Assembly (NCBI RefSeq): GCF_029030725.1
Contig: NZ_CP113162.1
Coordinates: 1,796,501 to 1,860,500 of the forward strand
From: [Pseudomonas] carboxydohydrogena
Lineage (GTDB): Bacteria; Pseudomonadota; Alphaproteobacteria; Rhizobiales; Xanthobacteraceae
Reading direction: 5' to 3'
DNA length: 64,000 nucleotides
In this document: positions 8,784-18,629 of the stretch, one piece after another
Layout of the letters: each line of letters opens with the position of its first letter
Numbering within the stretch: the stretch's first letter is position 1
The notes under the pieces: model-generated
Database searches by the model: none
What the model saw: the letters and a program-made list of their open reading frames with translations, nothing else
What the model was told of the DNA's origin: nothing
Translations under genes and position numbers: made by a program

Positions 8784-11700
8784 TTACTGCATGCCTTCCG
8801 TCGCGCCGGCAACCGGAGGCGACGGATAATTGTCCGCAGGCGGCACGGCGCTTTCGAGACGCCGGTTGATGCGGTCGAGCGCGAGATAGATCACCGGCGT
8901 CGTATAGAGCGTAAGGATCTGGCTGACGATCAGACCGCCGATGATCGACACGCCGAGCGGAAAGCGCAGTTCCGAGCCGGTGCCGGTTTCGAGCGCCAGC
9001 GGCAACGCGCCGAACAAGGCGGCCAGCGTGGTCATCATGATCGGGCGGAAACGCAGCAGGCAGGCCTGAACGATGGCGTCATATGGCGTGCGCCCTTCAT
9101 GCCGCTCCGCCTCCAGCGCGAAGTCGATCATCATGATCGCATTCTTCTTGACGATGCCCATCAGCAGGATGATGCCGATCAGGCCGATCACGGACAGATC
9201 CTGTCCGGTGAGAATCAACGCAAGGATGGCGCCGACGCCGGCCGACGGCAGCGTCGAGAGAATGGTGATCGGGTGGATGTAGCTCTCGTACAAAACGCCG
9301 AGCACGATATAGATCGTGACGATGGCGGCGAGGATCAGCCAGGGCTGGCCCGAGAGCGAACGCGAGAATTCCGCCGCGTCTCCCGAATAGAGGCCGGTGA
9401 TGTTGCCCGGCATGCCGATCTGCTTCTCGATTTTGTGCAGGGCGTTGACGGCATCGCCGAGCGCCTCGCCGGGGGCGAGGTTGAAACTCAGCGACACGGC
9501 GGGGAACTGCGCCTGATGCGAGATCGACAGCGGTGCTGTGGTTCGCGTCAGGGTCGCGACCGCCGAGATCGGCACCTGCGAGGTGCCCGCGCCGGTCGTG
9601 CTCGCAGCCCCCGGCACATACAGCTTCGACAGGATATTCGGATCGCGCTGATCCTCCGGCATCGCCTCCAGCACCACGCGATATTGGTTGGCCTGGCCGT
9701 AGATGGTTGAAATCTGCCGCTGGCTGAAAGCGTCGTTCAGCGTATCGTTGACAGCCTGCAACGAGACGCCGAGCTGCCCCGCGCGCTGGCGGTCCACGCT
9801 GAGCGCCGCGCGCAGGCCGCCCTCCTGCGCCTCCGACGACACATCACGGAACAGCGAATTCCGGCGCATCTCCTGCACCAGCGCATTCGACCATTTCACG
9901 ACTTCGTCGCGGTCGGTGCCGGTCAGCGTGTACTGATACTGTGACCGGCTCGATTTGGTGCTGATCTGGATGTCCTGCACCGGCTGGAAATAGACGGAAA
10001 TGCCGGGGATCGAGGCGACACGCTGTTTCAGCCGCTCGATAACGCCCGAGACATCGGCCTTGCGCTCGTCGCGCGGCTTCAGGTTGATGGTGATGCGCCC
10101 GACATTGGGCGTCGGATTCACCGATCCCGCGCCGATGGTGGAAACGAGCCCGGTTACATCGGCATCTGCCTCAATAATCTTGGCGACCGCCGTCTGCCGG
10201 TTCTGCATCTCGGCAAAGGAGACGTCCTGCCCAGCCTCGGTCACCGCGACGATGGACGCGGTGTCCTGAAGCGGCAGAAAGCCCTTCGGCGCGATCATGT
10301 AGAGCACCGTCGTCGCCACCACGGTCAGCAGCGTTACGACCAGCGTCAGCCGCTGGTGCCGCAGCACGACCAGCAAGGTGCGGTGATAGAATTCCACCGT
10401 GCGGTCAATGAAGTCGCTGATGGCGCGCAGTCCAGGAATTTCCCATTCCTCGCCGTGGCGCTTCAATAGCCGCGAACACATCATCGGCGTCAGCGTCAGC
10501 GAGACGATGGCGGAGGTGACGACCGCGATCGTCAGCGTCAGCGCGAACTCGCGGAACATGCGTCCCACAAGGCCCGACATGAACAGGAGCGGTATGAACA
10601 CCGCGATCAGCGACACGGTGAGCGAGATCACGGTGAATCCGATCTCGCGCGCGCCGCGCAGCGCCGCTTCCATCGCGGTCTCGCCGCCTTCCATGTGTCG
10701 GACGATGTTCTCGATCATCACGATAGCGTCGTCGACCACGAACCCCGTGCCGATCGTCAGCGCCATCAAGGATAAATTATCGAGGCTGAAGCCCGCGAAC
10801 CACATGATGCCGAAACTGGTGATCAGCGACAGCGGCAGCGCCACGCCCGCGATGATGGTCGCGCGGATCGAGCGCAGGAACAGCAACACTACCAGCGTCA
10901 CCAGAATGACGCTGAGGATGAGCGTGAACTGCACGTCATGGACCGAGGCGCGAATGGTCACGGTGCGATCGCTGACGATGGTGAGGTTCACGCCAGCGGG
11001 GATCGCTTGCTGGAGTTTCGGAATCTCCGCGCGGATCTGCTGCACCACGTCGATGACGTTGGCGCCGGGCTGGCGCTGGATTTCGATGATGACGGCGGGC
11101 TTGTTCTTGTACCAGCCGCCGGTCTTGTCGTTCTCCAGCCCGTCGATGAGCTGTGACACGTCGCCGACGGTCACCGGCGCATTGTTGCGATAGGCGATAA
11201 CAACGTCGCGGTACTGATCCGCGGTACTCAACTGATCGTTGGCGGCGATGGTGTAGGATTGCTGCTTGCCGTCGAGCGAGCCTTTCGGGCCTGAGACGTT
11301 CGCGCCCACGATGGCGGTGCGCAAATCCTCCATGCCGAGACCGTAGGCGGCGAGGCGCGCAAGATCGGCCTGCACCCGCACGGCGGGCTTCAGCCCCCCA
11401 AGCACGGAGACGCGCCCGACGCCGCTGATCTGCGCGAGCCGTTGCGCCATCAGCGAATCCGCAAGGTCGCTCATCGCGCGCACCGAAATGGTGTCGGAAG
11501 TCAGCGCCAGCGTCATCACCGGCGCGTCCGCCGGATTGACCTTGGCGTAGGTCGGCGGATACGGCAGGTTTTTCGGCAGCACGCCGTTGGCGGCATTGAT
11601 CGCGGCCTGAACGTCCTGCGTCGCGCCGTCGATGTCGCGGTTGAGATCGAATTGCAGCGAGATCTGGCTGACGCCGAACGAACTCGTCGAGGTCATCGAC

Positions 11701-11933
11701 GACAGCGAGGGAATTTGCCCGAGCTGGCGTTCAAGCGGCGCGGTAATCAGCGAGGCGGCGACATCGGGGCTCGCGCCCGGCAGTTGCGTCGTCACCTGCA
11801 CGGTCGGAAAATCGACCTGCGGCAGCGAGGACACCGGAAGCGACCAGTAGCCGAGCGCGCCGCCGATCAGGAGCGCGAGCCCGAGCAGCGAGGTTGCAAT
11901 CGGCCTGCGGATGAATGGTTCGGAAACGCTCAT
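8784..11933 (-). CDS. mdtB: RND multidrug efflux pump, MdtB-like subunit
   Basis: 1,049-residue HAE1-family RND pump, paralogous to the next gene. It begins MSVSEPFIRRPIATSLLGLA and carries the TM4 aspartate pair in TIGTGFVVDDAIVMIENIVR. Late helices include IYIVLGVLYESYIHPITILS and GIILLMGIVKKNAIMMIDFA. I chose the ATG at 11933, which has AAAGGGTGG a few bases upstream; a GTG two codons earlier is in frame but would fall inside that ribosome-binding site. It follows the adaptor gene after about 9 bp and abuts the mdtC-like gene without a gap. Substrates are unknown. Two paired RND genes of this type normally form a heterotrimer. Confidence 0.93.
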   Translation of the reverse strand: MSVSEPFIRRPIATSLLGLALLIGGALGYWSLPVSSLPQVDFPTVQVTTQLPGASPDVAASLITAPLERQLGQIPSLSSMTSTSSFGVSQISLQFDLNRDIDGATQDVQAAINAANGVLPKNLPYPPTYAKVNPADAPVMTLALTSDTISVRAMSDLADSLMAQRLAQISGVGRVSVLGGLKPAVRVQADLARLAAYGLGMEDLRTAIVGANVSGPKGSLDGKQQSYTIAANDQLSTADQYRDVVIAYRNNAPVTVGDVSQLIDGLENDKTGGWYKNKPAVIIEIQRQPGANVIDVVQQIRAEIPKLQQAIPAGVNLTIVSDRTVTIRASVHDVQFTLILSVILVTLVVLLFLRSIRATIIAGVALPLSLITSFGIMWFAGFSLDNLSLMALTIGTGFVVDDAIVMIENIVRHMEGGETAMEAALRGAREIGFTVISLTVSLIAVFIPLLFMSGLVGRMFREFALTLTIAVVTSAIVSLTLTPMMCSRLLKRHGEEWEIPGLRAISDFIDRTVEFYHRTLLVVLRHQRLTLVVTLLTVVATTVLYMIAPKGFLPLQDTASIVAVTEAGQDVSFAEMQNRQTAVAKIIEADADVTGLVSTIGAGSVNPTPNVGRITINLKPRDERKADVSGVIERLKQRVASIPGISVYFQPVQDIQISTKSSRSQYQYTLTGTDRDEVVKWSNALVQEMRRNSLFRDVSSEAQEGGLRAALSVDRQRAGQLGVSLQAVNDTLNDAFSQRQISTIYGQANQYRVVLEAMPEDQRDPNILSKLYVPGAASTTGAGTSQVPISAVATLTRTTAPLSISHQAQFPAVSLSFNLAPGEALGDAVNALHKIEKQIGMPGNITGLYSGDAAEFSRSLSGQPWLILAAIVTIYIVLGVLYESYIHPITILSTLPSAGVGAILALILTGQDLSVIGLIGIILLMGIVKKNAIMMIDFALEAERHEGRTPYDAIVQACLLRFRPIMMTTLAALFGALPLALETGTGSELRFPLGVSIIGGLIVSQILTLYTTPVIYLALDRINRRLESAVPPADNYPSPPVAGATEGMQ

Positions 11934-11942
11934 TTCCACCCT

Positions 11943-13205
11943 TTATCGCGAACGCCGTCCGCCGCCCTGCCCGCCCTTTTGTTCCCGTTTACGCGGCGCA
12001 AGATCCTGCGTCGGCGTGTTGTCGTTGGTGCCGATCGCCACCTTCGAGCCGTCCGAGAGGTTGGCGAAGCCGGTCGTGACCACCTTGTCGGCCGGCGTCA
12101 GGCCGCTGGCGATGACGGCCGTGGTTTCGTCCTGCTGGGTCACGGTGACAGCCTTGGCGGTGACGATGTTGTTCTCACCGATCACATAGCTGAACGTGCC
12201 CGACGGTCCGCGCTGCACGGCCGCTGTCGGCACCGTCAGCGCCTTCGGCAGGACCTCGACCTTGAGGCGGACGTTGACGAACTGTCCCGGCCAGAGCTGG
12301 TGGTTCGGGTTCGGGAATTCGGCCTTCACTTTCACCGTGCCGGTGGCCGGATCGACCTGATTGTCGATGGTGCGCATCGTGCCGGTATCGGCGACGGTGC
12401 GCCCGTCATTGCCGAACACATCGACGGCGAGCGTGCCCTTCGCGGACGCCGCGTTGACGCGGTTGATCTCCTGCTGCGGCAGGCTGAACTGCACCGCGAT
12501 CGGCTGCAACTGCGTCAGCACCACGACGCCCGTGGTGTCGGAGGCATGGACGATGTTGCCCGGATCGACCTGACGCAGACCTGTGCGGCCCGACAGCGGC
12601 GCGACGATCTTGGTATAGCCAAGCGTCGCCTGCGCGTTGTCGATGGCGGCCTGATCGGAGCGCACCACCGCCTCGAGTTGGGCGACCGTCGCCTTTTGCG
12701 TATCGGCCTGCTGCGCGGAACCGGCCTTTGAAGCAGCGAGTTGCTCGTAACGCTTCAAATCGATCCGCGCATTGGCAAGCTGCGCTTCGTCCTGCGCCTT
12801 TTTGGCGACGGCCTGATCGTATTGCGCCTGATAGATCACGGGATCGATCTCGGCGAGCACGTCGCCCGCCTTGACGTCCTGACCTTCGACGAAATTCACC
12901 TTCAGCAGCTTGCCGTCCACCTGTGCGCGTACCGTCACGGTGTTGAGCGCCCGCACCTGGCCGACGCCATCGAGATAGACCGGCACGTCCTCGACCTTCG
13001 GTGTCGCGGCCAACACCGGCACGGCCATATCCGGCCGCGTGCGCGCTACATTGCTTCCGCTGAAAAAATACGACCAGGCGAGCCAGCCGAGTCCGGCCAC
13101 GATCACGAGGCCGATGAACAGCGATACCGTGCGCCGCCGTGCACCGGCGGCGATCCGCGCCACGCCTTCGCCCACCTTGCCGTCCTCGCCTGGCTTAAAG
13201 AGCAT
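11943..13205 (-). CDS. mdtA: RND efflux periplasmic adaptor (membrane fusion protein), MdtA-like
   Basis: Periplasmic adaptor that links the RND pumps to the outer-membrane channel. 420 residues: an N-terminal membrane anchor (TVSLFIGLVIVAGLGWLAWS, about 26-45), a biotinyl-lipoyl half-motif (VRAQVDGKLLKVNFVEGQDV, about 93-112), a helical hairpin (YDQAVAKKAQDEAQLANARI), the second lipoyl half (GYTKIVAPLSGRTGLRQVDP), then beta-barrel and membrane-proximal domains. The C-terminus is basic and glycine-rich (KREQKGGQGGGRRSR). The start overlaps the end of the upstream outer-membrane gene by 11 bp, indicating one operon: channel, adaptor, pump B, pump C. Confidence 0.92.
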   Translation of the reverse strand: MLFKPGEDGKVGEGVARIAAGARRRTVSLFIGLVIVAGLGWLAWSYFFSGSNVARTRPDMAVPVLAATPKVEDVPVYLDGVGQVRALNTVTVRAQVDGKLLKVNFVEGQDVKAGDVLAEIDPVIYQAQYDQAVAKKAQDEAQLANARIDLKRYEQLAASKAGSAQQADTQKATVAQLEAVVRSDQAAIDNAQATLGYTKIVAPLSGRTGLRQVDPGNIVHASDTTGVVVLTQLQPIAVQFSLPQQEINRVNAASAKGTLAVDVFGNDGRTVADTGTMRTIDNQVDPATGTVKVKAEFPNPNHQLWPGQFVNVRLKVEVLPKALTVPTAAVQRGPSGTFSYVIGENNIVTAKAVTVTQQDETTAVIASGLTPADKVVTTGFANLSDGSKVAIGTNDNTPTQDLAPRKREQKGGQGGGRRSR

Positions 13206-14691
13206 GCGCGGGCTCCATTGTGCTCAACACTGTCTTTGGCTCCCATCCGCCCCCGAGGGCTGAAAACAGGCTGACATAGGCTTGCAGCCACGCCAGTTGC
13301 GCCTGCTGCAAGGTGTCCTCCGCGGTGAACAGAGTCTGCTGCGTGTTTAACACGGTGACGATATCGGCGGTGCCCGCCTGCAATTGTTTTTCCGACAGTT
13401 CAAACGCCCGCCGGGACGATTTTACGACGATACGCTGTAGCCGCAGGCGGTTAGCGGTCTGCTTGATGGCGTCGAGCGCGGTGTCGACATCGGAGAACGC
13501 CGAGATCACCGTCTTGCGATAGGTCTGCAACAACTCGTCCTGCTGTGCCTTGGTCAGATCGAAATTGGCCTGGATGCGGCCCGCATCGAAGATCGGCTGC
13601 GTCAGGCCCGCCGCAAGACTGAAGAAGGCCGATTGCGGCATGAACAGGGCCGAGAGCGCGGAGCTTTGGTAGCCGCCCTGCCCGGTCAACTGGATGCTCG
13701 GAAAGAACTGCGCCCGCGCGCTGCCGACATTGGCGGTCGCGGAGGCAAGCTGCGCTTCCTGACGGCGGATGTCGGGGCGCTGGGTGAGAAGTTCCGATGG
13801 TAATCCGGGCGTGACGCGCGGCGCCGAAATGCGGGCGAGCGAGCCGCCACTGATGTGAACACGTTCGGGCGGCCGCGCCACCAGCGTCGCCAGAATGTTG
13901 ATGTTCTGCGTCAGCGTCTGGCGCAGCGGCGGCACGGACGCTCGCTGGTTGGCGAGCAGGCTTTCCTGCTGCGCAAGATCGAGGTCGGAACCCGTGCCCG
14001 CATCGACACGGGCCTTGATCGCATCGTAGATGCGCTGGGCGCTGGCGATATTGCGCTGCGCGGTGGCGATCCGGCCCTGCGCGGCGAGCACCTGGAAATA
14101 GGCGTTGGCCACGCTCACCATCGATGTGAGCGCCACGGTGTCGCGATCGAAACGGTTGGCGTCGGCTGTTTTTTCGGCTGCGAGCAGCGCGTCGCGGTTC
14201 TTGGCCCACAAATCGACTTCGTAGCTCGCGCTGAGCGAGGTCGAATAGGTGTTGATCGTGCCGCGCGAGGCGGCGGTGCCGTTGTTGAGAAAGCCTGACG
14301 AAGATTTGGAGCGCGTGGCGGATGCGTTGGCGTCGAGCGTCGGCAGCAACGCAGCACCCGCTGTCCGTGCCAGTGCGTCGGCCTGAAGGATGCGCGCGGT
14401 CGCGGCCGCGATGTCGAGGTTGACCCGCTGGGTCTCCTCCATCAGCGCGGTCAGTTCCGGTGAGCGGAAGCCGCGCCACCAGTCGAGCGCTGGCGGCGCA
14501 TCCTGTTTCCGGGGCGTCGTGTCCTTCTGATACGCGGCGGGAATATCGAACGCGGGGTCCGGCAGGTCCTGCTTCAGGATGCAGCCGGGCAGAAGCAGCG
14601 CCGCCGTGAAAATCGCGCAGGCCCGCAGCGCGTGCGCCGACAGCGCATCGCCCCAACCCAGAACTCTGAAACCCGGCGCCAGTTGTCGCAT
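13195..14691 (-). CDS. NodT-family outer-membrane lipoprotein of an RND efflux system
   Basis: Outer-membrane channel of about 498 residues. The N-terminus has a hydrophobic segment with a lipobox (CAIFTAALLLPGC), so the mature protein is probably lipidated on that cysteine. Family landmarks include PDPAFDIPAAYQKD, LDWWRGFRSPELTALMEETQ, YEVDLWAKNRDALLAAEKTA and the second-half FDAGRIQANFDLTKAQQDE. I chose ATG 14691 (MRQLAPGFRV) as nearer to the signal segment; ATG 14727 is the longest alternative. It is the first gene of the efflux operon and overlaps the adaptor gene by 11 bp. No regulator gene is adjacent. Confidence 0.88.
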   Translation of the reverse strand: MRQLAPGFRVLGWGDALSAHALRACAIFTAALLLPGCILKQDLPDPAFDIPAAYQKDTTPRKQDAPPALDWWRGFRSPELTALMEETQRVNLDIAAATARILQADALARTAGAALLPTLDANASATRSKSSSGFLNNGTAASRGTINTYSTSLSASYEVDLWAKNRDALLAAEKTADANRFDRDTVALTSMVSVANAYFQVLAAQGRIATAQRNIASAQRIYDAIKARVDAGTGSDLDLAQQESLLANQRASVPPLRQTLTQNINILATLVARPPERVHISGGSLARISAPRVTPGLPSELLTQRPDIRRQEAQLASATANVGSARAQFFPSIQLTGQGGYQSSALSALFMPQSAFFSLAAGLTQPIFDAGRIQANFDLTKAQQDELLQTYRKTVISAFSDVDTALDAIKQTANRLRLQRIVVKSSRRAFELSEKQLQAGTADIVTVLNTQQTLFTAEDTLQQAQLAWLQAYVSLFSALGGGWEPKTVLSTMEPAHAL

Positions 14692-15133
14692 CCTCTGCCA
14701 TGGCCATCGTGGCCGAACCGATGCCAAATCCAGATTGTGGGACGGCCATTGGTTCGATTCACGTTATGCCCGGAAACGGCGTGGAGGTCTCTTACAGGGA
14801 CCCTGGAATTTGTAGATTCTCGCAAGATTTCATTGGATTGTGACTGATAGCCCACGCGATTCAGCCCTTTGTGCCGCCGAAGATTACAGGCCGGAAATCT
14901 TGCCTCTGTTCATCCTCGTGAACGGCCCGCAAAACGCAGGGCTGCAACTACGCTCCTACCGCCGAGGTCCGCCCGAATCGCCGGGAGCCTCTTGCGTCCG
15001 CCGCCCAAAGGAGCGAGGCTGATTTCGCGATGAATTGATCGCCGGGATCGTCTGCGTGTTCAGATGCTTCGCTCCTGACCGCAGTGGTTCCCGCCACGAC
15101 ATCCATGTTTCGAGATGGAGGACGCGGGATAAA
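14692..15133. other. Divergent intergenic region between the efflux operon and cfa
   Basis: 442 bp between two divergently transcribed genes, so promoters for both should lie here. I see no convincing protein-coding frame, tRNA, or long inverted repeat. A GGAGG lies 13 bases before the cfa ATG, which is more distant than usual. No clear repressor operator is visible. Confidence 0.4.
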
Positions 15134-16372
15134 ATGAACCATGCAGTGTCTGAACCGACGGCTCTCACACCCGCCAATATCGACACGCTTCTTCAAGGCA
15201 TCCCCCGCATGGCACGCCTCGCGCTCGGCTTCGCAGCCCGGCTCAGACGTGGCTCCCTCGACATCACCCTGCCCGACGGACGTATTTTGCGCTGCGGCGG
15301 AATCGAGGACGGTCCGTCGGCCGCCATGACGATCAACGACTACAGGTTCGGCTGGCGCTTCCTGCGCGCCGGAGACATCGGCATCGCCGAAAGCTATTTA
15401 CGGCGGGAATGGGACACGCCGAACCTGACGCAGTTTCTCTACGTGTTCTGCGTCAACCACGATCTGAGCGGCGCGATGTTATCCGACCGCCCCGTGACCC
15501 GCTTCCTCCAGCACGTCCGCCACTGGCTCAACCGCAACACAAGGCGGCAGGCGAAGCGCAACATCTTCGCTCACTACGATATCGGCAATGAGTTCTATTC
15601 GGCATGGCTCGATCCGACCATGACCTACTCGTCCGCGCTGTTCGAGCCGGACACAAGGGACCTCACCGCCGCGCAGCAGAACAAATACCGGCGGTTGGCC
15701 GAAGCTATCGACCTGCAACCCGGCCACGAGTTGCTTGAAATCGGCTGCGGCTGGGGCGGTTTCGCCGAATATGCCGCCGCGCATTGCGGTGCGAAAGTCG
15801 TCGGCCTGACGATCAGTGCCGAACAGCGCGATTTCGCCCGGGCGCGGATCGCCAGAGCCGGACTTGGCGATAGAGTGGATATCCGTTTTCAGGATTACCG
15901 CGACGAGCGCGGATCGTACGACCGTATCGTCTCGATCGAAATGATCGAGGCGGTCGGCGAGCAGTTCTGGCCGCAGTATTTCTCGCAATTGCGCGACCGG
16001 CTGAAGCCGGGTGGCCTGATCGGCATTCAGGCGATCACGATACAGGACCAGTTCTTCCAGACTTACCGTACAGAGGTCGATTTCATCCAGCGATACGTGT
16101 TTCCGGGCGGCATGCTGCCCTCGCCCGGCGTTCTGAAACGGTTCGGCGAGAAGTTCGGGGTACCCGTGATCCGCGAGCGGATTTTTGGCGAGGACTATGC
16201 CCGGACGCTTGCGACCTGGCGCGACAATTTTCGCGCCGCGTGGCCGAAGCTGATTCCGCTCGGTTTCGACGAGCGATTCCGGCGGCTGTGGGAATATTAT
16301 CTCGCCTACTGCGAGGCTGGCTTTCTGTCGGGCAACATCGACGTGCGGCAGGTTGTCCTTGCGAAGGAGTAG
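15134..16372 (+). CDS. cfa: Cyclopropane-fatty-acyl-phospholipid synthase (SAM-dependent)
   Basis: Membrane-associated enzyme that adds a methylene from S-adenosylmethionine across the double bond of unsaturated fatty acyl chains in phospholipids. 412 residues, slightly longer than E. coli Cfa (382). Motifs: an N-terminal CFAS domain (LDITLPDGRILRCGGIEDGP), AKRNIFAHYDIGNEFYSAWL with the substrate-binding YDIGN, the SAM loop HELLEIGCGWGGFAEYAAAH, and the conserved VSIEMIEAVGEQFWPQYF segment. The start ATG at 15134 gives MNHAVSEPTA; the frame is open 33 codons further upstream, but that stretch is not typical coding sequence. cysK follows 104 bp downstream on the same strand. Confidence 0.93.
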   Translation: MNHAVSEPTALTPANIDTLLQGIPRMARLALGFAARLRRGSLDITLPDGRILRCGGIEDGPSAAMTINDYRFGWRFLRAGDIGIAESYLRREWDTPNLTQFLYVFCVNHDLSGAMLSDRPVTRFLQHVRHWLNRNTRRQAKRNIFAHYDIGNEFYSAWLDPTMTYSSALFEPDTRDLTAAQQNKYRRLAEAIDLQPGHELLEIGCGWGGFAEYAAAHCGAKVVGLTISAEQRDFARARIARAGLGDRVDIRFQDYRDERGSYDRIVSIEMIEAVGEQFWPQYFSQLRDRLKPGGLIGIQAITIQDQFFQTYRTEVDFIQRYVFPGGMLPSPGVLKRFGEKFGVPVIRERIFGEDYARTLATWRDNFRAAWPKLIPLGFDERFRRLWEYYLAYCEAGFLSGNIDVRQVVLAKE

Positions 16373-16476
16373 CGGCAAACATTAACCGCGCAACGCAGCC
16401 TGTCCATCCGCAGGCTTGTCGAGCCGCATGGCGGCGACTAGGTTGACCGCATCCTCATTCCTCCCGTTGCGGTCCC

Positions 16477-17514
16477 ATGCAAATTCGTCAAGACGTTATC
16501 GAGGCCATCGGCAACACGCCGCTCATCAAGCTCAAGCACGCCTCGGAAGAGACCGGGTGCAACATTCTCGGCAAGGCCGAATTCATGAATCCCGGCCAGT
16601 CGGTCAAGGATCGCGCGGCGCTTTTCATTATCCGGGACGCCATCGCGCGCGGCACGCTGAAGCCCGGCGGCGTGATCGTCGAAGGCACCGCGGGCAACAC
16701 CGGCATCGGAATAGCACTCGTCGCCAACGCGCTCGGCTTTCGCACCATCATCGTGATCCCCGAGACGCAGAGTCAGGAAAAGAAGGACATGCTGCGGCTG
16801 TGCGGCGCACAGCTCGTCGAGGTGCCGGCCGCGCCCTATTCCAATCCGAACAATTACGTCCGCCTGTCCGGCCGCCTTGCCGAGCAGGTCGCGAAGTCCG
16901 AGCCGAACGGCGCTGTGTGGGCCAACCAGTTCGACAATGTCGCCAACCGGCAGGCGCACATCGACACCACCGCTCCGGAAATCTGGGAACAGACGGGCGG
17001 CAAGGTCGATGGCTTCGTCTGCTCTGTCGGCAGCGGCGGCACGCTCGCGGGCGTTGGCATCGGGCTGAAGGCGAAGAATTCAAAGATACAGATCGGTATC
17101 GCCGATCCGATGGGCGCGTCGCTCTACAGCTATTACACCACGGGCGTGCTCAAGGCCGAAGGCTCCTCGATCACCGAGGGCATCGGACAAAGCCGCATCA
17201 CCGCGAACCTCGAAGGTGCGCCGGTCGATCGTGCCTATCAGATCCCCGACGAGGAAGCCGTGCCGGTCGTGTTCGATCTGCTGGAGCATGAGGGTCTGTG
17301 CCTTGGCGGATCTTCAGGCATCAACGTCGCCGGCGCGATCCGCATGGCGAAGGAAATGGGGCCGGGCCACACGATCGTGACGGTGCTGTGCGACTACGGC
17401 ACGCGCTATCAGTCCAAGCTGTTCAATCCGGACTTCATGCGCGCGAAGCATCTGCCGGTGCCGGAATGGCTGGAGCGCAAAACCAGCATTAGCGTCCCCT
17501 ACGAGAAGGTTTAA
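16477..17514 (+). CDS. cysK: Cysteine synthase A (O-acetylserine sulfhydrylase)
   Basis: PLP enzyme that makes L-cysteine from O-acetylserine and sulfide. 345 residues. The opening is diagnostic (VIEAIGNTPLIKLKHASEET), with the PLP-binding lysine 44 in NPGQSVKDRAALF. The substrate-binding loop EGTAGNTGIGIALVANALGF and the phosphate-binding glycine stretch VGSGGTLAGVGIGLKAKNSK are intact. It is longer than E. coli CysK (323) because of a C-terminal extension (RAKHLPVPEWLERKTSISVP); I have seen this longer form in related rhizobia. A strong GC hairpin lies 43 bp after the stop codon. Confidence 0.93.
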   Translation: MQIRQDVIEAIGNTPLIKLKHASEETGCNILGKAEFMNPGQSVKDRAALFIIRDAIARGTLKPGGVIVEGTAGNTGIGIALVANALGFRTIIVIPETQSQEKKDMLRLCGAQLVEVPAAPYSNPNNYVRLSGRLAEQVAKSEPNGAVWANQFDNVANRQAHIDTTAPEIWEQTGGKVDGFVCSVGSGGTLAGVGIGLKAKNSKIQIGIADPMGASLYSYYTTGVLKAEGSSITEGIGQSRITANLEGAPVDRAYQIPDEEAVPVVFDLLEHEGLCLGGSSGINVAGAIRMAKEMGPGHTIVTVLCDYGTRYQSKLFNPDFMRAKHLPVPEWLERKTSISVPYEKV

Positions 17515-17556
17515 GCTCCTTCCGCGCGACGATTTTCGCAAGGCGCGGTTAGAATA

Positions 17557-17583
17557 GGATGGCCGGCACAAGTCCGGCCATCC
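17557..17583 (+). terminator. Hairpin after cysK, probable terminator
   Basis: A perfect 10-bp stem (GGATGGCCGG with CCGGCCATCC) encloses a 7-base loop and is followed by only a short GTTT run. The stem is very stable but the T tail is weak, so it is a probable rather than certain intrinsic terminator. It lies between the convergent cysK and ompW genes. Confidence 0.55.
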
Positions 17584-17641
17584 GTTTGCGGCTTCCGGCA
17601 CGCTCGCCCGCCCGGGCAGCACGCACCGATCGCAGCAACGC

Positions 17642-18331
17642 TCAGAACTTGTAAGTCACGCCCGTGCCGACGATCCACGGATTGATCTTCACCTTTCCGG
17701 TGATGGCGCCATTGTTGAAGCTCACGTTCGGCTGCATATCGACGTATTTGAGATCGAGATTGAGACCCCAGTGGCGGTCGATCATGTAGTCGAAGCCGAC
17801 ATTGCCGACCACGCCGACTGAATTGCTGATGTGGCCGGTCACGAGTGCCGGTTGCTTCAGGCTTTGATCGAGGAACCAGGTATAGTTCACGCCGACGCCG
17901 ATATACGGCTTGAACGCGCCGAAATCGGTGAAGTGATATTGCAACGTCGCGACTGGCGGCAGCAGAAGCGTGTGCATCAGCTTGCCGAGAGGCTCGATGG
18001 TTCCGGTGCCGGTCACCGAATGGGGCGAGAAGGCCGCCACAACTTCAAGGGCGATGTTCTTGGTAAAGAAGTAAGTGACGTCAAGCTCGGGCATGACCGA
18101 CTTGCTGACGTCGACCGATGCCCCCGCGATACCCAGGTTCGCGGAAGCATCCGGCACCACGGTAATCGCACGCACACGAATCATCCAGGGATTCTGCTCG
18201 TAGATCTCGACAGGAGGCTTCGCCTTGTACGCCAGATCTGCGGCGGCGGCGGGGCTGGCCGAACCTCCGAAAGCCGACAGCAGACACGCAATTCCTGCCC
18301 CGAAATAAATTCTCTTTATATCAATCTCCAT
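17642..18331 (-). CDS. ompW: OmpW-family outer-membrane protein
   Basis: Small 8-stranded outer-membrane beta-barrel of 229 residues. The signal peptide is at about 1-31 (GAGIACLLSAFGGSASPAAA then AD). Family features: WMIRVRAITVVPDASANLGI at the first strand, DVTYFFTKNIALEVVAAFSP, LPPVATLQYHFTDFGAFKPY with the conserved PYIGVGVNYTWF, and a C-terminal strand ending in phenylalanine (IVGTGVTYKF), the signal used by the BAM insertion machinery. Proposed roles of the family include passage of small hydrophobic molecules. It is a single-gene unit convergent with cysK. Confidence 0.92.
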   Translation of the reverse strand: MEIDIKRIYFGAGIACLLSAFGGSASPAAAADLAYKAKPPVEIYEQNPWMIRVRAITVVPDASANLGIAGASVDVSKSVMPELDVTYFFTKNIALEVVAAFSPHSVTGTGTIEPLGKLMHTLLLPPVATLQYHFTDFGAFKPYIGVGVNYTWFLDQSLKQPALVTGHISNSVGVVGNVGFDYMIDRHWGLNLDLKYVDMQPNVSFNNGAITGKVKINPWIVGTGVTYKF

Positions 18332-18629
18332 TGGACCACAGTTCGCTTCCTCGCGGCCGGGATCACATTCGATCCGGCCTGTTCTTGTTTTGGGGAAACG
18401 AAAGCAAGGGCCGTGCCGGTTTTGGCGCTCACGCGGGAAATGAGGTTTTTCGGGAGGTTTTCAGGGCATCCGGACAGACGAAGAAACATATATCGTCTTC
18501 ACACCGGCAATCCGGTGACGCCGCAGCAAAGCTACTTGCCAGTCCGAGCGCGATATCACGCGTTACGACATGAACGAGACACGGAGCGCGAATCGCTTGC
18601 GCTTTGCAGGTGAAAGCGAGGTTTGCAGT

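Noticed and set aside
18332-18629. Small RNA or gene between ompW and aapP
   Set aside because: Only a small hairpin around an ACCGGCAATCCGGT sequence; no T run and no coding frame with a start signal.
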